Of a stretch of 64,000 nt of DNA, positions 46,907-58,061 are shown piece by piece (the stretch's first letter is position 1; the number at the start of each line of letters is the position of its first letter). The stretch lies in NCBI GenBank assembly GCA_013180625.2, contig SNVD02013616.1:1-64000 (forward strand). Reading direction: 5' to 3'. A program made the translations under genes and the position numbers. The notes below the pieces were generated by a model. It saw only the letters and a program-made list of their open reading frames with translations. It ran no database searches and was not told the DNA's origin. The DNA is from Boswellia sacra. Lineage: Eukaryota > Streptophyta > Magnoliopsida > Sapindales > Burseraceae.

Positions 46907-48740
46907 TAAGAACTACAGCTTATGGCTGGATATCATGAAGTCTAATGTATCCAAAAATATGTTTAATTCTAAATTTTGTTAGAGATCTACCCTAAGAGTA
47001 TGAATGTTTTTCTGTAATATGTAAACATTGATGTTATAAATTAATAAAGTTATTATTTATAAATTATCCAAGTGTAAATGTATCAATGACTAAAGGTTCT
47101 AGAGCTTATACATTGACAAAGTTTCTGTATATATGAGATATATCTAAGACATAGAGCTTTGTCATATCTCAAAACTAGTTCATGACGTATAAACAAAAAT
47201 CAGGTGTGTTGTTTGGACAAGGTTATTGTGTTGTTTGTCTTCAATTGGGAAATGGTAAGTCTCTAAGCATTTGAAGTGGAGACTTTAGGATAAAGACACT
47301 TGTGTATTACGAATGCATTGAACATGGACCACGTAGAAATTATCCATTTGGTGGAAATATCGTGACCGAATGTAAATTTCTACACCTGAGCACTAAAAGT
47401 ATTCCTACCTTAATCTTGAGTGGATAGTGTGCCTTTAGTATACAGGCTATGATATTTGATTATAATAAAAAGTCAGATCTAAAAGAGTAAAGTCAATACC
47501 TTGGCTGTTGGGATTATAAGATCTGTATGCTAGTAAATACTGTATCATAGATATAGGATTCATGACTCTAAAAGGATTGTAGAATACCATCTTAATGGAT
47601 TTATAAGGTTTTATTTGAGAGCATCTTGGCCTAATGTTTAATGAAAGTTATTCATTAAATTGAGATTTATTTTAATAAATCTCAACTCATTTGAATAGTG
47701 TAGAAATGGTATCAAAGGCCCAAGATTCAATTGGAGGGGTAACACAGTAAATCATACCTAGCTCCAATTATTAGCATTCAATGAAGAGTAATTACGTAAA
47801 CTTGATGCTCAATGGATAGGGTTTAAATAAATAATTTGATTATATTAAATTATTAAGCTTTCTGTAAAGAGTATTTAAATAACAAATGCAGCTTTGGACC
47901 GATAGTAGAATGGACCAAAGTTAATAAGTGGGGCCCACTGCAGTTATGAGATAATAGGGCATTGGGTCAAACCTATTGAAGCTTGTTATTAAATATATCC
48001 ATCAAGATCTCCTAGGTAGCTGATATAAATTGTCTAAACAATGCTTGGACTTGGGAAATTAATTATTTAATTTAATTGGGATTATTAAAGAATAAAGCCC
48101 AGATATTAAATTAAATATATTAGACTAGTAAAGGGTTCATTATTTAATTAATCAAATTAATATTAATTACATAATGGAGTATTTGGGTCAATTTAATTAA
48201 TTAGATTAATGGGCTTATAATGATGTGATTAGTTAAAAACCTGCACGAAAATTGGATCAAACTTAATTAAGTGTTACAAGCCCAAATAAAGAGTTAATGA
48301 GATTAAGTTCTAGAAGCCTAGAAAATTAGTTAAACTAAGCCTAATAGGATTAGGTTTCCTAATCAAAATTCGATAGGGATTAATAGAGACATAAAATGAT
48401 GAATTAAGTCAGTGTTATGAGAGTTAAAGCGAACAAGTTTCACTGTTCATCAGTACTGTTCACATGGTTACTTTCATGCACATTGTTAACCGAAATATTG
48501 TTCATGCGTACTGCTCATGTGGCACTATTTATCAAATACTGTTCATTCGACACTGTTCATCTAGTATAGTCTAATGATTTTAAGACGCCCACACGTCACA
48601 TTCAGACGATTTTCAGACATACCTAAGAACTAAAGTGGTAAGAAAGCAAATTAAAATTTTGAAATCTGTGCTCACAAAATCTTGATCCTCAGAGGCTATT
48701 TAGCAATCTTGAAGTGTTCAGACTTGGCACTAGGTTCCTA
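46907..48740. repeat. About 1.8-kb insertion in unit 2, class uncertain (possibly a solo LTR)
   Basis: Unit 1 has no counterpart between 28881 and about 29000. A possible LTR start is TGTTAGAGATCTACCCTAAG at 46978. The sequence is AT-rich with TTAATTAATTA runs, lacks coding frames, and at 48438-48575 carries a cluster of ACTGTTCA words. A terminal CA with a matching duplication is not certain (GAAAGCA followed by AATTA is one option). Could be a solo LTR or a non-autonomous element. Confidence 0.45.
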
Positions 48741-48959
48741 AAAATTTTTCAATATTTCTTTGGAATTCTAGGAGAGATTTCTGATTTTCGTAAATGAGCT
48801 TTTGTTTAATCGAAAAGTGACTCCTTGTGGCATGCATCCAAATGATGACGTTTCTATGCAACAAGGTAACGAAATAAATGATTGAAAAATCATGTCATGA
48901 CTTGGATGCAATCAAAATTTGGTTTTAATAAAAGGAGCTAACATTGTGGACTTATTTGA

Positions 48960-49478
48960 TAGAGTACTTTAGGACTCATACCTCATCAACTAATAATAGG
49001 GAATGTTAGTTTTGGTCTCATATTTGCTCCCTCTATGAGTTTCTTGGAAGCTCAAAAATTCTGAAGAAATATCTTCTTGTAGCCACATCCTTGCACTTCC
49101 AATTTCTTCAAAATTGGCCATTCTGAAATATGTATTCCTGAGTACAAAGTGTGGTGTCTTGGCAGGCACCTTAACTCCAATGATGCCAATTTAGGAAACA
49201 CAAACCTAGAGAATTCTTCCTCCACCATGCAAGTGCTTATCTTATCAAACTCTTCAAATATCTCTTGTAATGACTAGCAATTAATTATCTCAAAACCTCT
49301 CTAGTTTCCTGAGTCTTTCAAGCATAGTACATGGAAAAATATTCAATATCCGATTACATGTTGCTACCACAAAGTTTTTCAATTTGCAAAAGGAACCCAA
49401 CCTGAGCTTGTCATGCCATATGTTCTTCAAGTTATCCATGAGTTTGATTTCTAATATTTCCAAACTAGGGAGTCCTAC
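48960..49478 (-). pseudogene. LRR exon, unit 2
   Basis: The exon begins after TTCTTCAG at 49480 with VGLPSLEILEIKLMDNLKNI, WHDKLRLGSFCKLKNFVVAT and ILNIFPCTMLERLRKLERF, then a stop and further LRR text (SLQEIFEEFDKIS-type) down to about 48990. It aligns with 29290-29663 plus 33501-33640, the same exon that T1 splits in unit 1, which gives an undisturbed reference for that break. Confidence 0.82.
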
Positions 49479-49609
49479 CTGAAGAATCCAAGTAATTGTA
49501 TGCATGATTGACATGATAAGGGAAAACAAAAGTGATGATTAATTAAGGACCTCAGGGGCAGTGGCAAAGAATAACAAATAAATTTTCAAATGGAATAAGT
49601 AACCTTTTC

Positions 49610-50110
49610 ATTAAAGAGAGGTTATATTTGAGCATGGAAATTCTCCTCCGAGTTAATTTGTTTAGACTCCTTGCTTGATGTCACGTGGTTTGCAAATATA
49701 GGATTGGAGACAAACGTTTCCATATAAGGGCATTTTGCAATAAGCATTTGGATGGAGGAGGACAATTCAATGAAATTTCTAGAGTTATAGAATCTTGTGA
49801 GCTTTGGAAGATCTCTGAGCTTCAGCTTGTCCAGTTTAGGAAGCAGCAGCATCTCGCTTAACCTCTCTTCTTCTTCTTCTTCAACTATTATACTTTGTAT
49901 GCACTTACAATTGCATATCTCAAGGAGACTGAGCTAGAGAAGAATTTTAACCATGGGAGATGAAAGCATATAAGTTAAATTATCACATCCTTCATTTCAA
50001 GTTTCTTAAATTTTGAAAGCAAGAAGATGTTGTAAGCAGTTGATTGTGCCATATCCTCTGTGTTGATCGAGCTTAATGTTATGTACTCCAAGGTTGGAAA
50101 TACAAACTGT
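49610..50110 (-). pseudogene. LRR exon, unit 2, with FNEK splice context
   Basis: Reads MLLLPKLDKLKLRDLPKLTR, FYNSRNFIELSSSIQMLIAK, CPYMETFVSNPIFANHVTSS and KESKQINSEENFHAQI, then FNEK followed by GTTACT, a likely donor. It aligns with 33750-34130. Upstream (49870-50110) the LRR text continues in other frames. Confidence 0.8.
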
Positions 50111-50234
50111 AGAAAAATATTTTGATTGGTTGAGTTTTAGATAAGAATAGCCAGCCTACATTGGTGAAGGTATAAATGAGAAAGAAAAAAAAATTATGTT
50201 TGGGAAATAAAATTTAAGGAAAACAAAGCATAGA

Positions 50235-51295
50235 GGACGTGTTTGGTAGATTGGTTAAGATAGTATAAGAGAATGATTATACAAACAGTAAAATAAAACT
50301 CCCGTTTGGCAACCAAGTAAGTCAGGATGGGACTGTAAAAAGTTGCAAGAAAATCGTATAAGGCCTGGATAAGTTATACCAATGGGGATGGTTAAGGCCG
50401 CATAACTATTGTTGGCATAGCTATTCTCTTGCTTCTTTTTTCTAATCGCCTCTATTTCTTTCTTGTTTCCCTTCTTCCTTCTTTGTTCGTCTTCTTCCTT
50501 CTCTCTCCGTTAATCTTCATTCCTCCCTTCCCTCTCCCAAAATCTCATTTCAACACCAACAATCTGAAATCTCAAACCCTTTAAAAATCAAATGAAGAGC
50601 AAGAAGCTATTAAAAAAAAAAAGGAAATGACTTGGCTTGGAGAAACGGATTGGGCATGGCTAGCATGGAGAAACAGATTGAGAATGGCTTGATCACTGGT
50701 TAACAAATTTCAGCCAAAGGATGGCCATTTTCGAGTTCCTTGCCTCAAATCTTTAGCTGCTAGGCCATCGGCACTTGAAGTTGATTTAAAAAAAAAAAAA
50801 AAAACAGAAGGCAAATAGAAGAAAAGAGATGAGTCTGGAACTTGAGCCAAAAAGATGAGAAGAAAGGACAGTAGAAAGAAAGAAAGAAAAAAAAAGAAAT
50901 ATTATAAAATTAAATATATTATTTAAATCAAATAAAATTTAATTAAAATAATTAATTGTAAACTTATGTATATTAATATTTAGTTAAATATTCTTCATAT
51001 TTTATAATTAAAAATTTTTAATTTATTCATATTTATTTGTAATTTTAAATATATTAATTTATTTATGTATTGAAAAATTTAGTATTTTATAGTTAGTTTA
51101 AATTGATGAATTTAAATTTTTTATTAAAATTTATTAAATATATTTTTTAAAACAGTATTGGTTAACATTTATCCAATACAATAACAAATCAAACACAGTA
51201 TACAATTTACTCATTTCTTTTGTTATATAATTCAATACAATGCTATCCGCTATAGTGATAATTATACAATCCTATACGGTGCATTAAGCGCAGCC
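50235..51295. mobile_element. Insertion in unit 2 with TIR-like ends, class uncertain
   Basis: Unit 1 is continuous here (34400-34430) while unit 2 has about 1.06 kb extra. The left end reads GACGTGTTTGGTAGATTGG. The right end, inverted, contains TGTGTTTGATTTGTTATTGT. Both resemble the GTGTTTGG type of termini of PIF/Harbinger-like elements, but I cannot fix exact ends or a TTA-type duplication. No transposase. The middle is very AT-rich (50900-51180). Confidence 0.45.
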
Positions 51296-51299
51296 AGAG

Positions 51300-51575
51300 T
51301 GTCAGCCAAATTAACGAACCATTTTACCGAAAATAAATGTCTCAATCTTTGAAAAGTTCTTCAATGTAAAAGTTTTGAGAGGACATTCCACAACATCAAT
51401 TCCCGCATAGAAGCTTGTCAACTTAGGCAATGACTCAAGGGCAATGGATTTCATTAGAGGGAGTATGATTTTATCAATATCTGCGTCATTCTCTGCCATT
51501 ATTATCATTTCTTCTACTTGTGTACAATTAGTTATTTTCATCTCCTCGAGTTGCACAAAGCCTACGACTATAGAC
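51300..51575 (-). pseudogene. LRR fragment, unit 2 (split by LINE)
   Basis: Reads VGFVQLEEMKITNCTQVEEM, IIMAENDADIDKIILPLMKS, IALESLPKLTSFYAGIDVVE and CPLKTFTLKNFSKIETFIFG. Continuous LRRs with a Cys at the expected consensus place. The upstream half of the exon lies at 53827-54240, beyond the LINE. Confidence 0.82.
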
Positions 51576-51889
51576 AGAGTAAAAATGTATCTCAATAGAT
51601 TTTTGAGGTTCGGATGGAAGGGTTTAGGATTGAGTGAGAAAAAATTTTCTCTCAACTAGGGTCGCCGGACGCCGGAGTTACTGTTCACTTCAGCCGATTT
51701 GCGAATCAGCCTTTCAGATCTATATATGTTGTAGATCAAGATATCCTGAGACAACTTTTCTTCTGGGTCGCTCTCAGTTTCTGGCTGAAAATTAGTTAAA
51801 ATTGCAAAAAAAGGTTTCAGATTTCACTGTTCATTACCGACGGCGAGCGATTGGGACACCACCTTTATCATCATCGTGTTGGTCTTGAC

Positions 51890-52130
51890 TCGATCTACAA
51901 GTTTTCCTTCATCAGCACCACCAGATTTGCGTCGCAACACCTCCATTCAAGGCCACAAAGTTTCAGATTTTTTACTATTCACCGCCGCTCGCCGCTGTCA
52001 CCGACGAGTGGCATCTCACCTCCATCAAATTCTTGTAGATCAGGCAACGTTCTACAAGTTTTCCTTCATCAGCACCACCAGATTCGCGCCGCATCACCTC
52101 CGTTCAAGGCCACAAAGTTTCGGATTTACT
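51890..52130 (+). repeat. Tandem repeats in the LINE leader
   Basis: Two long copies, about 170 bp apart, of TTCTACAAG/TCTACAAG-TTTTCCTTCATCAGC then ACCACCAGATT, CACCTCC(A/G)TTCAAGGCC and ACAAAGTTTC. The same units occur reversed in copy a (about 21510-21760), so they belong to the family. Possibly promoter monomers, as in some LINE 5' regions. Confidence 0.7.
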
Positions 52131-52414
52131 ATTCACCGTCACCTCTCACCGAAAAACGGCAAGTTGCATCTCACATTTGCCACCATCTAGTAGATCAGAC
52201 AACACTGACCAACTTCTCCTACTAGGTCGTCATCTGATTCCAACCACAAACCCCTCAAATCGCCGTTTCTTCATTCGTATAATACTGTTCACCGCGGTGG
52301 TTACTATTCATCCTACCGGAGACACTGTTCATCAGCCCCACCCAGATTATTTTTCAGGTTATTCCATGCAACTTTGTCTCTTAGTCGATTTCCTGATTCC
52401 TTGTGGTTTGGTCA

Positions 52415-53569
52415 ATGGATCCGCATAAGACGAATTGGGCCGACAAAGTTAAGATTACTGATTCGAGTAGTCGATGCAAACTGTTGGGGATTACTCCCAA
52501 TAAACCGGGTACAGTACTTGAGATCCCAGATGAGATTGTCGATGAAAATATGGCCGAATGGCGTAGATGTCTTGTTGGTTTCTTTCCGGGATATGTGATG
52601 CCTTTTCATGCTGCTCGCTCGTTGGCCATGCGTGCATGAAAATCCAGCGGCTTGGAGAACGTCCGTTCCACAAACAAGGGGTTTCTCATCTTCTGCTTCC
52701 AAATGGAGGAAGAGGTTCTAAACATCACTGCTCGTGGTCCTTAGATGTTCGGAGGTAAAACAATTGTCTTACAACCTTGGAGCCCGCATTTAGAGTTTAA
52801 TTCAAATCAATTGAGGTATATTCCCGTTTGGATCCAATTATATGGCCTGCCGTTCCCTTTGTGGACAACCAAAGGTCTTAGCATTGTCTCCAGCATGGTT
52901 GGACAATCTATTTCTTATGACAAGACGACTTCCGATCTTTCCAGATTAGAGTATGCGAGGGTATATGTTCTTCTTGATGCAAAGCGCCCTCCGATCCAAA
53001 ACTTTGAGTTCAAGTGCAAACTCTCTCCTGAGCCCATCCAAATTGAAGTCAAATATGAGTGGATTCCAAAACGTTGCTCCAAATGTCGCAGGTTTGGTCA
53101 CCGTTGTCTGGAACCGGTAAAGACATCAGTTCAGGATAAGATTGAGGCGAGCACCTCTGATAGCACCCCTTCTGATGGTGCCCCATTGAATTCGGGTAAG
53201 GTTGCGACTGATGTTGCTGAGAGTTTGAAAGCTATTGCTATTCCAGCAGATTCTTTCATGCAAGTTGTGCCTCCTAAGGCTGCTACAGTTTTGAGCACAG
53301 AGTCAGTTTCAGATTCTAACTCTCTATCTCCTTTTGCGACCGACCAAGGTAAGCTTTTGGGTACTATCCATTGTTCAACCAATCGCGAGGCATTTGCTTC
53401 ATCAGGGCGGATAAACACAGGACAACCTCTTTAGACTTCTCCCTCCCGTTTTGAGCCTTTGAATAGGCTGAGTGATGAGGATCAATCTGATAGGATTGAT
53501 CATACTCATACGGACACCCCAGCTACCCCGGTAAAGAAGGGTAAGAAGAAGAAAAACAAGAACGGCTGA
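52415..53569 (+). pseudogene. LINE ORF1 protein (DUF4283 plus zinc knuckle), three stops
   Basis: 384 codons, exactly the length of copy a, from MDPHKTNWADKVKITDSSSR to a Lys-rich end. DUF4283 region: WRRCLVGFFPGYVMPFHAAR, RYIPVWIQLYGLPFPLWTTK, VLLDAKRPPIQNFEFKCKLS. Knuckle RCSKCRRFGHRCLE. Stops at about 52637 (TGA for Trp), 52743 (TAG for Trp) and 53432 (TAG for Glu). No frameshift relative to copy a, which means both lost function only by base changes after insertion. Confidence 0.85.
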
Positions 53570-53826
53570 AGCTCTTGTACTTTTATGATTTAGACCGTTT
53601 GTGGTCATTTATCATTTATGTTGTTAAGACCGTTTGTGGCCTTTTTACTTTGTTTTAGGCCACTTGTGGTCTTTATTTTTTGGTCTTTTATTGGATTGTA
53701 TGTTTGGACTTTACGTCCCTCTTGTAATTCTTGGGGTATGCCCCTCGGATTTTTGTATATTTTAATTTTTTTGGATTTATATTACTAAGTAACTTTTCCA
53801 AAAAAAGAGTAAAAATGTATCTCAAT

Positions 53827-54245
53827 TTCTGCACTTATGAACTTCTAGTGACTTTAGGTTTCTAAAGCCCAAAATTTCTTGATGATTTGTGTTCCGTCTA
53901 TGCCTTGGCAGATCACTCAGGTAAAACTGACTTAACTGGATCAACAGTGCAAACTGTACATCACCATTGAGCCCTTCCAAATCAAACACTTCGTCTAGAG
54001 CTTCACAACTCATTACCTTAGGTTTTTTCAAATTGTTCAGGAAAAGCAGCAGATTGGCTGGAATAGCTCTTGAGATATTTGCACACTCATCCACCACCAA
54101 TAAACTTAGAGAGGAGAAGGGCCAGACAGAATAAAGTTGGCCGTTCCATTTTTCCTTCAAGTGAGGAAATTCAGAGAGTTTCACATACTTAAAAGAATAC
54201 TTGAATGCAACCCGCCATACCCAAAACATTATACTAGTAAAGAAA
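53827..54245 (-). pseudogene. LRR exon, unit 2, upstream half
   Basis: Reads FKYVKLSEFPHLKEKWNGQL, SLLVVDECANISRAIPANLL, LFLNNLKKPKVMSCEALDEV, FDLEGLNGDVQFALLIQLSQ and ILGFRNLKSLEVHKC. This is the large LRR block of the family and one of the better-kept pieces in the window. Continues after the LINE at 51575. Confidence 0.85.
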
Positions 54246-54387
54246 GTTAAATTAGATGTTTAAAACTATATATCCCATCTTAAAATTTTAAACATTGTAA
54301 TTATTTAATTATATATAATTAAAAAAGTAAATACTGACATTAAAAGTAACAGTAGAAGAGGAAAAAAAGTAAAACATTTCGCATCTA

Positions 54388-54640
54388 TCAGTACCATATC
54401 TTAAATAGCCATTGGACAGTGGAATTGAGGTTGTCCTTCCAAAAGGTAAGACTGTCATCTTTTTGCCTGTTTGTACTCTGGGTAGTGTTGATGTGCTCAC
54501 CACTCCTTGAGAAAAAAACTTCATTTTCGGGCACTGTATCAAGGTTACTTCTTCCAAACATGGAAATTTGAAGGCGTAATTTGCCGAGCAGAAGCACGCG
54601 AGGCTTGGCAATTGATAAGCTTCAAAGTTTTCCAACTTTT
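54388..54640 (-). pseudogene. LRR fragment ending in the FSQG motif, unit 2
   Basis: MENFEAYQLPSLACFCSANY, AFKFPCLEEVTLIQCPKMKF and FFSQGVVSTSTLPRVQ, then a frame change into DNLNSTVQWLFKIWY. In this family the SQG segment followed by LNTT-x-LF closes an LRR exon. Other frames here are shadows. Confidence 0.8.
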
Positions 54641-54739
54641 CAAAGGTTACTTCAAAGTTTTGAATTTGTTTATTTTGTCAAATGAAATTAAAAGTAAAAA
54701 AAAAAAATTCAATGTAATTATTATGTTAGATGGGTAGAG

Positions 54740-55173
54740 TTTTGAAATTGGAGAAAGGTAAGAAGGTAATTGCAAGCACTGGCATCAAATAATTGACAAT
54801 TCAATGAACGAGACTAACGGAAGGAGGTTTTTTGTTTATTTTTGAAAACTTGGAGGGGGAAGTCCGTGATGTTTTGACAAACAAAGGGGGTCCAGCGTAA
54901 GTACCCAAAAAAAACTCAATTCAACACTGTTCAATTTCATGGTTGGTTGGCTTTGAATGGTGGTTGGAAGAATGATGCTTAAGCAAGATCATTCTCAAAC
55001 AGAGAATGGTAGATTTTAATGTGAACAGTTGGTTTAACTTCAGGCGTAAGCGACGTACGTTTGTTGCAAAGACTAATTTAAGAGCGCCTGCATTATCCCA
55101 AACTCTGAAAAAATCTTTAAGCTAGGATCAATTAACTGCGGTAGCAGCAGACTGAACTGATAAAAGTTTTACT
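54740..55173. other. Spacer between the LRR unit and the Gly-rich gene
   Basis: No coding frame or element end recognised. It would include the promoter of the plus-strand gene at 55174. Confidence 0.4.
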
Positions 55174-56350
55174 ATGCGACTCGGCGGACCTGGCTGGGGT
55201 CCTGGGCCGGGGGGTCCTGGAGGAGCTGGTTGGGGTCTGGGATAGGGGGGTCCTGGAGGAACTGGTTGGGGTCCAGGACCAGGAGTTCCTGCTTCGGTCC
55301 CGGACCTGGTGGACCTTGGGGTCCAGGAGCAGGCGGACCTTGGGGTCTGGGATCTGGAGGCCCTGGCTTCTTTCCTGGATTCGGTGGTGGCTTTTTTGGT
55401 GGTTTTGCCGACGGTATGTGCAACATGATTTCTTCTTGGGAAGCTATTAGATCTTTTGACGTCTTTCAGTTATTTGTTACTTTTCCATATTTTCTGTAAA
55501 ATATCATTATATATACGTATACATGTATTTTTTTTTTCCACTTTTCGATTATTGTGTTGGCATTTAGAGATGGCAATTTTCTCCGGTTGGGCTGAGTGCC
55601 CGGATTTTACCCGCACGGCCCGGCCGGGGAAAACCCCAGATTTCCGGGGATTAGGCCCGGGTGCGGTACGGGGGCCGGATTGCTGAGGAAACCCGGTCCT
55701 CGGCCCGCACAGTCTAATTTTTTTTTTTAATTTTGTAATACAAAATGTGTGTAAGGAGACTTGAACCCATGACCTGCAACTTGAGTTTTGGATGGTTGAC
55801 TACCACCCTGCTCACCTTTTTACGCTATTTTTTGTACACAATTTAATAATATCAATTTCCTTATATATATTTAATCAAAAGTAGTAAACTGATGCAGCTA
55901 GGATTTGAACCCTAGCCACCAAAAGTCATTCCAATCTTTTGCCAGCAGTGCTAGCCACGTCCTTCGTCTAAGTTGCGGAACATTACCCTATTTTACTCTA
56001 TCCAAAGTGTAGAAAAATTAAAAAAAAATAAAAGTGGGGATAATCTGGAGATTTTTTCCAGGTGCCGGTGCATCATCTCAGCACCCGTAAATATCCGCAC
56101 CCGAAAAAACCCAAAAAAATCCGAGGATTTTGCGGGAATCGGGAATGAATATTTTGATCCAGACCTGCACCCGCAACCAAATTTTGCCATCCCTATTGGC
56201 ATTACAGCTTGTACTGCTTGTGTTGTTGCTGGGTGCTACAGGATTGCTTTGGCGGGCCACGCGGTCCATTTGGTCCCCCCCGGTGGAGCAGGCGGACCCT
56301 TTGGTCCTCTAGGTGGTGGGCCCTCCCCTGGTGGACCCCCTCCCTTTTGA
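55174..56350 (+). pseudogene. Small Gly/Pro/Cys-rich protein gene, two exons, broken
   Basis: Exon 1 (55174-55438) starts MRLGGPGWGPGPGGPGGAGW and, after a TAG and a frame change near 55290, gives CFGPGPGGPWGPGAGGPWGL, then FFPGFGGGFFGGFADGMCNM and ISS. Exon 2 (56208-56350) gives LYCLCCCWVLQDCFGGPRGP and FGPP, with a frame change in a C run (about 56275-56281), then GGPFGPLGGGPSPGGPPPF and stop. The joint needs a donor at 55439, which reads GGAAGC instead of GTAAGC, so splicing should fail. The acceptor TTACAG at 56202-56207 is intact. A hAT element lies in the intron. The Cys block between two Gly/Pro-rich arms is reminiscent of small plant Gly-rich proteins; function unknown. Confidence 0.7.
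55565..56195. mobile_element. Non-autonomous hAT-type element in the intron of the Gly-rich gene
   Basis: 631 bp. Ends TAGAGATGGCAATTTTC and, inverted, TAGGGATGGCAAAATTTG. Perfect 8-bp duplication TTGGCATT (55557-55564, 56196-56203). Internal CCGG-rich stretches near both ends can pair. No protein. The right duplication sits four bases before the splice acceptor AG. Confidence 0.92.
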
Positions 56351-57483
56351 TATATTGACACCTGACTCTACTGAACCGAGGCGGGGTTTGTGCAGTCAGT
56401 GGTGCCTTATATTTTATCAGACGTAATGTAACGGTGATTCTTTTAGCTACCAAGTCGTTAATTACTTTATTTCATTGGATTAGGAGCTCTAGTGATGTCT
56501 TTTGCTGGTTTTTAAGTTGGAGCATCACAGGTAGTAATAAAATTGTGTATGTATCGAGTATGTGAATGGTTATTTATCTGAGAAATTCTCCTTATTGCGT
56601 GATCAAAGACAAAAGGTTTCTTCCTCATTATCCCCTAATCAGTGGCCGCTGTCCTGCGGCCTGATCTCTCTTCTTTTGACTTCTTTTTTCTCTTTGTAAT
56701 TCGGAACCATTGTATGGGACAAATGAATTGTAAAACAGATACTTTTATGATCTGGAAAGTGATTTCATGAAATATTAGTCGAAGTGTAGATCAAGTTAAT
56801 GCTACATAATTCATGCACGTATCCCACTAATTTTTTAAACACATAAAATGAAAGAGAGGGCGGCTTACTGCCAGTCTGCCGCTCTCCCACCACTCTTTTA
56901 CACATAGGCATTAATGAGCTCGCCGTGTGGATTTGTTGCTTCTATTCAGGCTCTCCGAAGTTCCAACAATCCATAGATGTACATGGATTATATCATAGTC
57001 AGGGAAATTTAAATATTAAGATGAAGTTTTAAGCCTAGCTAAATCTGAAGTTTTAGCTTTAATCCACAAGGGTGGATATTCTAGTAAAACAGATGTATCT
57101 CATGAACTTAATGATTTATAAGTGACTGCACTCATCAGACATTGCCGTAAGATCATGCACCCGATAGAAACAAGGGTTATTGTTGATGGAGTTTCTCCAC
57201 TTACCAAATTAAAGAAAAATCCCAAAACACTAGGCAGGAAATGCTAAATGAGAAATGCACATCAATAAAGAACCCTACCAGCAGACTTTCAAAACCTTCA
57301 GCTGTTTAATTTCTCACAAACAACATGATCCAAAGCACAAAGTGTGTTAGCAAGCGCCCAACCAACATAGAGGAGACTGGTGTCTGTTTTGCCTTTATGA
57401 AGAAACAATTATTATGTACAGAGAAAAATTAAAATGAAAAACCTAACTGCTCACACAAAATTAAATAAACAAGATCAAACTAT
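56351..57483. other. 3' flank of the Gly-rich gene
   Basis: AATAAAATTG at 56536-56545 could be a polyadenylation signal for the plus-strand gene. Otherwise no coding frame or repeat recognised. Confidence 0.4.
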
Positions 57484-57564
57484 TTAGAAGCTCCGTTGCA
57501 TATCGTTCCCATTAATGGCGCTACAATTGGCTTTCCAACCAACTTTTATTGCATTTCGCAACAT
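57484..57564 (-). other. Possible orphan exon
   Basis: After a likely acceptor (TTTGCCTGACAG) the minus strand is open: MLRNAIKVGWKANCSAINGN then DMQRSF and stop. It lies 0.5 kb downstream of the Tubby exon on the same strand. No family recognised; may be chance. Confidence 0.25.
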
Positions 57565-58061
57565 CTGTCAGGCAAAAACAAACAAACAAATAAATAGGGA
57601 TCTGAAAACATATGAAGCTCTACCAAACATGTAGTAAGGATTAGAGCAAGCTCTCATATGTGTTAGTATTCTGTATGGCCATTACAGATCAACGTCAGTA
57701 AGTTTGAACCAATGGGACTGGGTAATTTTTACAAATTATCAGGTTAAGAGCTTTGATAACTAATGAAGAACTTCATGAAGAGAATACAAGCATCGAATAA
57801 ACTCAGAAGATCTACCTCTTGGGAAACGAAGTGGCATTGATCAATTTTTATAATTTGTATTATCATTCAACAGTTCAAAGTGAGATAAATTTAATTAATT
57901 CATCAATTTGACAGCCACATTAAAAAAAAAACAAAGCAATAATTGAGCAAAATGAATAGATTCTAGTACTAGTAAGATGTTCCTAGGTTAAAATAATGCA
58001 CAAAGCACTTTATTATTGACGAGAAGAAAGTTCTGCATATAGGTACGCGCCTGCTTGTCAG
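57565..58061. other. Non-coding stretch downstream of the Tubby exon
   Basis: No frame or element recognised on either strand. It could be 3' untranslated or intron sequence of the minus-strand chimera. Confidence 0.4.

Larger units (their letters stand above)
51597..53805 (+). mobile_element. ORF1-only LINE-like element, copy b
   Basis: 2209 bp, plus orientation, flanked by a perfect 21-bp duplication (51576-51596 and 53806-53826, beginning AGAGTAAAAA and ending CTCAAT), which is the mark of target-primed reverse transcription. Layout is as in copy a: long leader with repeated CTTCATCAGCACCACCAGAT units, ORF1, short 3' part with GTTTGTGGCC repeats, and the end AAGTAACTTTTCCAAAAAA. No ORF2. 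It is inserted in an LRR exon. Confidence 0.9.

Noticed and set aside
55172..55426. Pro-rich minus-strand frame opposite exon 1 of the Gly-rich gene
   Set aside because: Reverse-complement shadow of the Gly/Pro coding repeats; splice sites and the Cys block support the plus strand.
55890..55960. GGATTTGAACCCTAGCCACC, resembling a tRNA T-arm
   Set aside because: Inside the hAT-type element and without the other tRNA arms.
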